From Hyphomicrobiales bacterium (GTDB lineage: Bacteria; Pseudomonadota; Alphaproteobacteria; Rhizobiales; Beijerinckiaceae): a DNA stretch of 11,083 nucleotides. The notes under the pieces are model-generated. The model did not search any database. It was not told the origin of the DNA and saw nothing but the letters and a program-made list of their open reading frames with translations. Shown here one piece after another: positions 7,424-11,083 of the stretch (position 1 is the stretch's first letter; each line of letters starts with the position of its first letter). The translations under genes were made by a program, and so were the position numbers. Location: the NCBI GenBank assembly GCA_015655535.1, contig JAATEW010000367.1:1-11083 (forward strand), read 5' to 3'.

Positions 7424-7800
7424 TAGGACTTCAGCCGCCCTTGCTCCGCCTTGTTGCGGTATTGCAGCGAAACGAGAAGCCCCTTCAAGGGACGCAGCAG
7501 TCCGAGACAGACAATGACGGTCAGCGGCAGGAAGATTACCAGATGAACCCAGAAGGGCGGCTCGAAGGTGAGTTCCGTCCAGAGTGCTGCGCCGAGCACC
7601 AGAAAGCCGCCGATCAGGGAGACGAAGACGGCTGGCCCGTCGCCGGCATCGGCGAAGGAAAAATCGAGCCCGCATTTATCGCAGGTTTTGGCGAGGTCGA
7701 TGAAGCCGGAAAAGGCTTTGCCTTGCCCGCAACGCGGGCAGCGGCCGAGAATGCCCGTCCAATAAGGCGATTGCGGCGGATAATCGGCATTGGAGCTCAT
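7423..7800 (-). CDS. DUF983 family zinc-ribbon membrane protein
   Basis: A small protein of 125 residues with two CxxC pairs (C21/C24 and C40/C43) that probably bind zinc, followed by two hydrophobic helices (about 57-77 and 84-105). DUF983 has no firmly established function, but in alphaproteobacteria it recurs between ctaE and SURF1, which suggests a role in oxidase biogenesis. The frame stays open upstream to 7950, but that part is antisense-like readthrough of the ctaE end. ATG 7800 begins a normal MSSN...PPQSPYWTGILGRCPRCG N-terminus, with a weak GAAG nearby. The TAG stop is at 7425-7423 and touches the palindromic repeat. Confidence 0.9.
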   Translation of the reverse strand: MSSNADYPPQSPYWTGILGRCPRCGQGKAFSGFIDLAKTCDKCGLDFSFADAGDGPAVFVSLIGGFLVLGAALWTELTFEPPFWVHLVIFLPLTVIVCLGLLRPLKGLLVSLQYRNKAEQGRLKS

Positions 7801-7828
7801 GGCTTCACTTCGCTGGAGGTTTGGAATC

Positions 7829-7854
7829 AAAAGGGGCGGCACTTCGGCCACCCC
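7829..7854 (-). terminator. Probable intrinsic terminator after ctaE
   Basis: On the minus strand GGGGTGGC and GCCGCCCC form an 8-bp stem (one G-T wobble) around a 6-nt loop, directly followed by TTTT. It starts about 30 nt after the ctaE stop and ends about 30 nt before the DUF983 start. This has the layout of a Rho-independent terminator and would end or attenuate the main cox transcript here. Confidence 0.7.
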
Positions 7855-7886
7855 CTCTGATGCAGGACGCGGAAACTCTTCAAGCA

Positions 7887-8750
7887 TCAATGTTCCATCG
7901 GGGCACCCCAAGACCCCCAAACGTAAATGCAGGAGAACAGGAACAGCCACACCACGTCGACGAAATGCCAGTACCAGGCGGCGAATTCGAAGCCGAGATG
8001 CTGCTTTGGCGTGAACTGTCCGGCAAAGGCGCGGATCAGGCAGACGGTGAGGAAGATGGTTCCGATGATGACATGGAAGCCATGAAATCCCGTCGCCATG
8101 AAGAAGGTCGCGCCGAAGATCGAGCCTTTGAAGCTGAAGGGCGCATGCGCATACTCATAGGCCTGAATGCAGGTGAAGAGCACGCCGAGCAGGATCGTCA
8201 GGATCAGGCCCTTCTTCAAGGTCGACCGGTCGCCGTGCAGAAGGCCGTGATGGGCCCAGGTCACGGTCGTGCCGGAGGTCAGAAGAATGAGCGTGTTGAG
8301 CAGCGGGAAATGCCAGGGATCGATGACTTCGATGCCCCTCGGCGGCCACTGGCTGCCGATGAATTCCGCCCGCGTATATTGGTTCGCCGCGCCGGGAAAC
8401 AGGCTGACGTCGAAAAAGGCCCAGAACCAGGCGACGAAGAACATTACTTCCGAAGCGATGAAGAGGATCATGCCGTAGCGATGGCTGATCTGCACCACGC
8501 GGGTGTGGTAGCCGCCATATTCGGCTTCCTTGATGACGTCGCTCCACCAGGAGAACATCACGTAAAGAATGCCGATCAGGCCGACGCCGAAAATATAGCT
8601 GCCCGGCTTCGTGCCATGGAATTCGAGGTGCTTCATCCAGAAGATGCCGCCGAAAGCCATGAGGAAGGCGAAGATCGATCCGACGAGCGGCCAGGGGCTC
8701 GGGTCCACCAAATGATAATCGTGGTTCGGTTTCGTGTGGGCGTCCGCCAT
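7887..8750 (-). CDS. ctaE: Cytochrome c oxidase subunit III
   Basis: The non-catalytic core subunit III (287 residues) of the aa3-type oxidase in the cytoplasmic membrane; it stabilises subunit I and supports proton uptake. Seven hydrophobic helices are visible, as in the full-length family. The conserved membrane glutamate is E101 in the IASEVMFFVAWFWAFF stretch, and the C-terminal signatures GFHGFHVIIG (221-230) and HFVDVVWLF (262-270) are present. ATG 8750 has a purine-rich GGGGGAGAGG about 8 nt upstream, one of the best ribosome sites in the window. It is separated from ctaG by 110 bp and followed by a probable terminator, so its expression may differ from that of the assembly genes. Confidence 0.98.
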   Translation of the reverse strand: MADAHTKPNHDYHLVDPSPWPLVGSIFAFLMAFGGIFWMKHLEFHGTKPGSYIFGVGLIGILYVMFSWWSDVIKEAEYGGYHTRVVQISHRYGMILFIASEVMFFVAWFWAFFDVSLFPGAANQYTRAEFIGSQWPPRGIEVIDPWHFPLLNTLILLTSGTTVTWAHHGLLHGDRSTLKKGLILTILLGVLFTCIQAYEYAHAPFSFKGSIFGATFFMATGFHGFHVIIGTIFLTVCLIRAFAGQFTPKQHLGFEFAAWYWHFVDVVWLFLFSCIYVWGSWGAPMEH

Positions 8751-8788
8751 AGCCTAATCCTCTCCCCCATTGATTGGGCCGATGCCCA

Positions 8789-8826
8789 GCCGTTTAAATT
8801 TTCAAAAGCCTGTTGTCACAAACGGC
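8789..8826 (-). promoter_or_regulatory. Possible internal promoter and inverted repeat upstream of ctaE
   Basis: In the 110-bp ctaG-ctaE gap, GCCGTTT and AAACGGC form a 7-bp inverted repeat enclosing an AT-rich core. On the minus strand this contains TTGTGA, 17 nt, then TTTAAA, a 4/6 plus 4/6 match to a sigma-70-type promoter, 40-70 bp before ATG 8750. The match is weak and the overlap with the repeat may be coincidence. Confidence 0.25.
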
Positions 8827-8860
8827 CTTTGCCTTGTCCTCTTCTTTCCGTCAAGCCCGC

Positions 8861-9469
8861 TCAGAGCCGCGATTTGTCCTTCACCTGATCGGTCTTCACG
8901 GCAACCGCGGGTGCCGGGGCCTTCACAGGAAAGAATGTATAAGACAGCGTGACCTCGGCGACCCCCGCCATGTCCCTGTCTTTTTCGAGCGCCGGATCGA
9001 GAAAGAAGACCACCGGCATCTCCACCGTCTCATGCGGCCCGAGCTTTTGCTCGGTGAAGCAGAAACAATTGATCTTGTCGAAATAGGCGCCGGAAATGTC
9101 CGGGCTGACATTATAGCCGGCGCGCGCTGTCACCTCTTCGTCGGAGCGGTTGGTGACCTTGAAGAAGACGGTTTGCGTCTCGCCTGTCAGCACCGAAAGC
9201 CGTGGCGTTTCCGGAGCGAAGCTCCAGTTCAGCCCCGGTGCTACATTGGTGTCGAAGCTGACGGTCAGGCTGCGCGTGCCATGGATGGAAGGCGCATGCT
9301 CTGCGACCTGCGTCGTGCCGCCGAAACCGGTCGCGGCGCAGAACATCCGATAGAGCGGAACCGCCGCGTAAGACAGACCGAGCATGGCGCCGACAGCCGC
9401 GGCGGCGCCAAGGGCCACGAAGCGCTGGCGGCTCTGTTTCGTCTTGGCGGGAGGCGGGCTGTTCGTCAT
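8861..9469 (-). CDS. ctaG: Cytochrome c oxidase assembly protein CtaG/Cox11
   Basis: A copper chaperone of 202 residues that delivers copper to the CuB site of subunit I. It has one N-terminal membrane helix (about 17-39), then the conserved YRMFCAATGFGG segment (40-51, with C44), and a periplasmic immunoglobulin-like domain carrying the copper motif NCFCF (C135, C137). Length and topology are normal for Cox11. ATG 9469 is one nucleotide after the coxF stop (TGA-C-ATG), implying translational coupling. It is third in the tight ctaB-coxF-ctaG group, and a 110-bp gap follows before ctaE. Confidence 0.97.
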   Translation of the reverse strand: MTNSPPPAKTKQSRQRFVALGAAAAVGAMLGLSYAAVPLYRMFCAATGFGGTTQVAEHAPSIHGTRSLTVSFDTNVAPGLNWSFAPETPRLSVLTGETQTVFFKVTNRSDEEVTARAGYNVSPDISGAYFDKINCFCFTEQKLGPHETVEMPVVFFLDPALEKDRDMAGVAEVTLSYTFFPVKAPAPAVAVKTDQVKDKSRL

Positions 9470-9470
9470 G

Positions 9471-9635
9471 TCAGAGCGGCCGGTTCAAGACGCCGGGGCC
9501 GAGCTTGGCGATCGTGACGAGAAAGATCAGCACGGCGAAACAGGCGACGGAAAGACCGATGGCAATATTGCGCTGGCGGCGGCTTTTGAGCTGCTGGGGC
9601 GTGAGTTCGACGCCGGGGTCTTCCGTCCCTGCCAT
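9471..9635 (-). CDS. coxF: CoxF-like small membrane protein
   Basis: A 54-residue protein. The N-terminal part is polar (PGVELTPQQLKSRRQRN, 7-23), followed by a single hydrophobic helix (about 24-43) and a short tail ending NRPL. Its position between ctaB and ctaG, with 4 nt and 1 nt gaps, is where Rhizobiales carry the small CoxF protein of the aa3 cluster. Its role is not well defined but is presumed to be in oxidase assembly. ATG 9635 is preceded by GGAG and AGGG elements in the end of ctaB. It is easily missed because of its size; the gene symbol rests on context and general character rather than strong sequence signatures. Confidence 0.8.
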   Translation of the reverse strand: MAGTEDPGVELTPQQLKSRRQRNIAIGLSVACFAVLIFLVTIAKLGPGVLNRPL

Positions 9636-9639
9636 CGCC

Positions 9640-10593
9640 CTAGGCTCCGAGCCGCGCCGCGAGTTCGAAGCCGAGGCTCAAGGAGCGCTCGATGACGATC
9701 TCAGCGAAGAGGAGAAAGAGATAGAGGATCGAAAAGCCGAAGAGGCTTTTGGCGCAGCGGTCGGCGGCATCGCCCGTCCGGACGATATAGACCCGCGCGG
9801 CAAGGAAGAGGAGCGCGGCTCCGAGCGCGATCGCTAGCCCGCCATAAACCATGGATGCAAAGCCGAGAAACCAGGGCAGCACGCCGACAGGCGCGAGAAC
9901 GAGGCTGTAGAGCAGGATTTCGAGCCGTGTGTGAGCGGCGCCTTTGACATTCGGCATCATCGGAATGCCGGCTTTGGCGTAGTCGGCGGATTTGACCAGC
10001 GCCAAGGCCCAGAAATGCGGCGGCGTCCAGATGAAGATGATGGAAAAGAGCACGATGCTCGACAGGCTGATGTCGCCCGTCGCGGCGGCATATGCGACGA
10101 TCGGCGGAAAGGCGCCTGCCGCGCCGCCGATGACGATGTTTTGCGGCGTCGAGCGCTTCAGCCACATCGTATAGATCACGACGTAGAAGAAGATCGTGAA
10201 GGCGAGCAGCGCGGCGGCCAGCCAATTGGCGACGCTGCCAAGGGTGAAGACGGCGAGGAAGGAGAGCGTCAAGCCGAAGGCGAGTGCTTCATCGCCCGTC
10301 ACCCGGCCGGAGGGAATAGGCCGCTTGCGGGTGCGCGACATGATCGCGTCGATGTCGGCATCATACCACATGTTGAGCGCGCCCGAAGCGCCAGCGCCGA
10401 CGGCGATCGCGAGCAGGCTCGCAAAGCCGATCACCGGATTGACACCATGGGGTGCAAGCAAAAGTCCGGCGATCGCGGTGAAGATCACAAGCGACATCAC
10501 CCGCGGCTTCAAAAGCGCGATGTAATCGCCGGGATTCGCTTCCGAACCGGCTGTCGCCTTGCTGATGGTGCCGCTTTCGCCAACGAAGCTCAT
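9640..10593 (-). CDS. ctaB: Protoheme IX farnesyltransferase (heme O synthase)
   Basis: An integral-membrane UbiA-family prenyltransferase of 317 residues that attaches a farnesyl group to protoheme, giving heme O, the precursor of heme A for this oxidase. The first aspartate-rich prenyl-diphosphate site is N74, D78 and D82 in NMWYDADID. The second conserved loop contains DYAKAGIPMMPNVKG. Multiple hydrophobic helices span the rest, and LLKPRVMSL (27-35) is the usual N-terminal signature. ATG 10593 has only a weak AGG upstream. It lies 67 bp after ctaD behind a strong stem-loop, which may keep its level below that of subunit I; its stop is 4 nt before coxF. Confidence 0.97.
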   Translation of the reverse strand: MSFVGESGTISKATAGSEANPGDYIALLKPRVMSLVIFTAIAGLLLAPHGVNPVIGFASLLAIAVGAGASGALNMWYDADIDAIMSRTRKRPIPSGRVTGDEALAFGLTLSFLAVFTLGSVANWLAAALLAFTIFFYVVIYTMWLKRSTPQNIVIGGAAGAFPPIVAYAAATGDISLSSIVLFSIIFIWTPPHFWALALVKSADYAKAGIPMMPNVKGAAHTRLEILLYSLVLAPVGVLPWFLGFASMVYGGLAIALGAALLFLAARVYIVRTGDAADRCAKSLFGFSILYLFLLFAEIVIERSLSLGFELAARLGA

Positions 10594-10621
10594 TGGTGCC
10601 TATGACGGGTTTGAGAATATT

Positions 10622-10648
10622 GCGAGGCGGCGGAGTGTGCCGCCTCGC
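10622..10648 (-). promoter_or_regulatory. Strong intercistronic stem-loop between ctaD and ctaB
   Basis: GCGAGGCGGC and GCCGCCTCGC form a perfect, almost all-GC 10-bp stem with a 7-nt loop, starting 12 nt after the ctaD stop codon. No T-run follows on the minus strand, so it is not a classic intrinsic terminator. It could protect the 3' end of ctaD mRNA or partly stop transcription. Confidence 0.6.
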
Positions 10649-10660
10649 GGTTTGGGTCGA

Positions 10661-11083
10661 TCAATGATCCGTGCCGGTGATGCGCGGCAGGTATTCGAAG
10701 GTGTGGAAGGGCGGCGGCGACGACAGGGTCCATTCGAGCGTGGTTGCGCCCGGACCCCACGGATTGTCGCCGGCAAGGCGCTTCTTCATGAAGGCGTCCA
10801 GGATGATGTAGAGGAACAAGAGAACGCCGAGGCCCGACAGGTAGGAGCCGTAGGACGAGATCTTGTTCCACAGAGCATAGGCGTCGGGATAGTCGATATA
10901 GCGGCGCGGCATGCCCGCGAGGCCGAGGAAGTGCTGCGGGAAGAAGGTGAGGTTCACACCGATGAACATCACCCAGAAATGCAGCTTGGCGAGCGGCTCG
11001 TTATACATGTAGCCCGACATTTTCGGGAACCAGTAATAGAAGCCCGCGAAGAGCGCGAAGACGGCGCCGAGCGACAGCACGTA
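10661..11083 (-). CDS. ctaD: Cytochrome c oxidase subunit I, C-terminal part (5' end off window)
   Basis: The last 140 residues of the heme-copper catalytic subunit of the aa3 oxidase. The visible part begins YVLSLGAVFALFAGFYYWFPK, typical of the late transmembrane helices, followed by the NLTFFPQHFLGLAGMPRRY segment with the conserved paired arginines. The tail has another membrane helix (ISSYGSYLSGLGVLLFLYIIL) and the subunit-I ending LEWTLSSPPPFHTFEYLP. The heme and CuB histidines lie upstream, outside the window. Stop TGA is at 10663-10661. The frame is open to the right edge, so the real start is outside. As the first visible gene of the cluster it is presumably preceded by ctaC. Confidence 0.98.
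   Translation of the reverse strand, partial: YVLSLGAVFALFAGFYYWFPKMSGYMYNEPLAKLHFWVMFIGVNLTFFPQHFLGLAGMPRRYIDYPDAYALWNKISSYGSYLSGLGVLLFLYIILDAFMKKRLAGDNPWGPGATTLEWTLSSPPPFHTFEYLPRITGTDH

Noticed and set aside
7801..7950. An N-terminal extension of DUF983 by 50 residues
   Set aside because: The extra part overlaps the 3' end of ctaE in another frame and crosses the probable terminator; ATG 7800 gives the standard family N-terminus.
7821..8888. A 355-codon plus-strand frame
   Set aside because: It lies opposite ctaE and the end of ctaG; the composition is shadow-like with no recognisable domain.
9931..10605. A 224-codon plus-strand frame
   Set aside because: It lies opposite ctaB, and its composition is a low-complexity mix of charged residues.
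1..11083. CRISPR arrays, tRNA or rRNA genes, insertion sequences, phage or toxin-antitoxin genes
   Set aside because: No regularly spaced repeats, RNA gene folds, transposase motifs or terminal repeats were seen by eye; all large genes are recognisable core functions.

Overview
This is ordinary chromosomal core sequence from a high-GC alphaproteobacterium, most likely a member of Hyphomicrobiales (Rhizobiales). The indications are the aa3 cytochrome c oxidase cluster in the order ctaD-ctaB-coxF-ctaG-ctaE-DUF983-SURF1, the attached thrC - M16 peptidase - RimJ-type acetyltransferase block, and two nested palindromic repeats of a kind familiar from Rhizobiales intergenic DNA. A family-level placement near Beijerinckiaceae is only a guess. 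All real genes lie on the minus strand; long open frames on the plus strand are antisense shadows of high-GC genes.

Read in the direction of transcription (right to left), the window opens inside ctaD (oxidase subunit I, C-terminal 140 residues). A very strong stem-loop follows, then ctaB (heme O synthase), a 54-residue CoxF-like membrane protein and ctaG (copper delivery to CuB). These last three are packed 1 to 4 nt apart. A 110-bp gap with a possible promoter leads to ctaE (subunit III), which is followed by a good intrinsic-terminator candidate. A zinc-ribbon DUF983 membrane protein and SURF1 (heme a insertion) come next, separated by a perfect palindromic repeat. These genes supply catalytic subunits, heme A precursor, copper and assembly factors for one complex in the cytoplasmic membrane; ctaC should lie just outside the right edge.

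The second block is thrC (threonine synthase, TTG start), an M16B zinc peptidase coupled to it by a TGATG overlap, and a GNAT acetyltransferase (probable TTG start). It follows SURF1 after 74 bp and may be cotranscribed with it.

A gene-free stretch of about 506 bp (2685-3190) holds the second copy of the palindromic repeat and a separate imperfect inverted repeat. Beyond it is a large membrane-bound c-di-GMP protein: signal peptide, periplasmic domain, seven membrane helices, PAS, degenerate GGDEF (AGDQL) and EAL with its visible catalytic residues intact. It starts at GTG 2684 and runs off the left edge.

I found no mobile element, CRISPR array, RNA gene or convincing new system. The points worth a second look are regulatory: the repeats, the stem-loops placed between cox genes, the non-ATG starts and the inactivated GGDEF domain.
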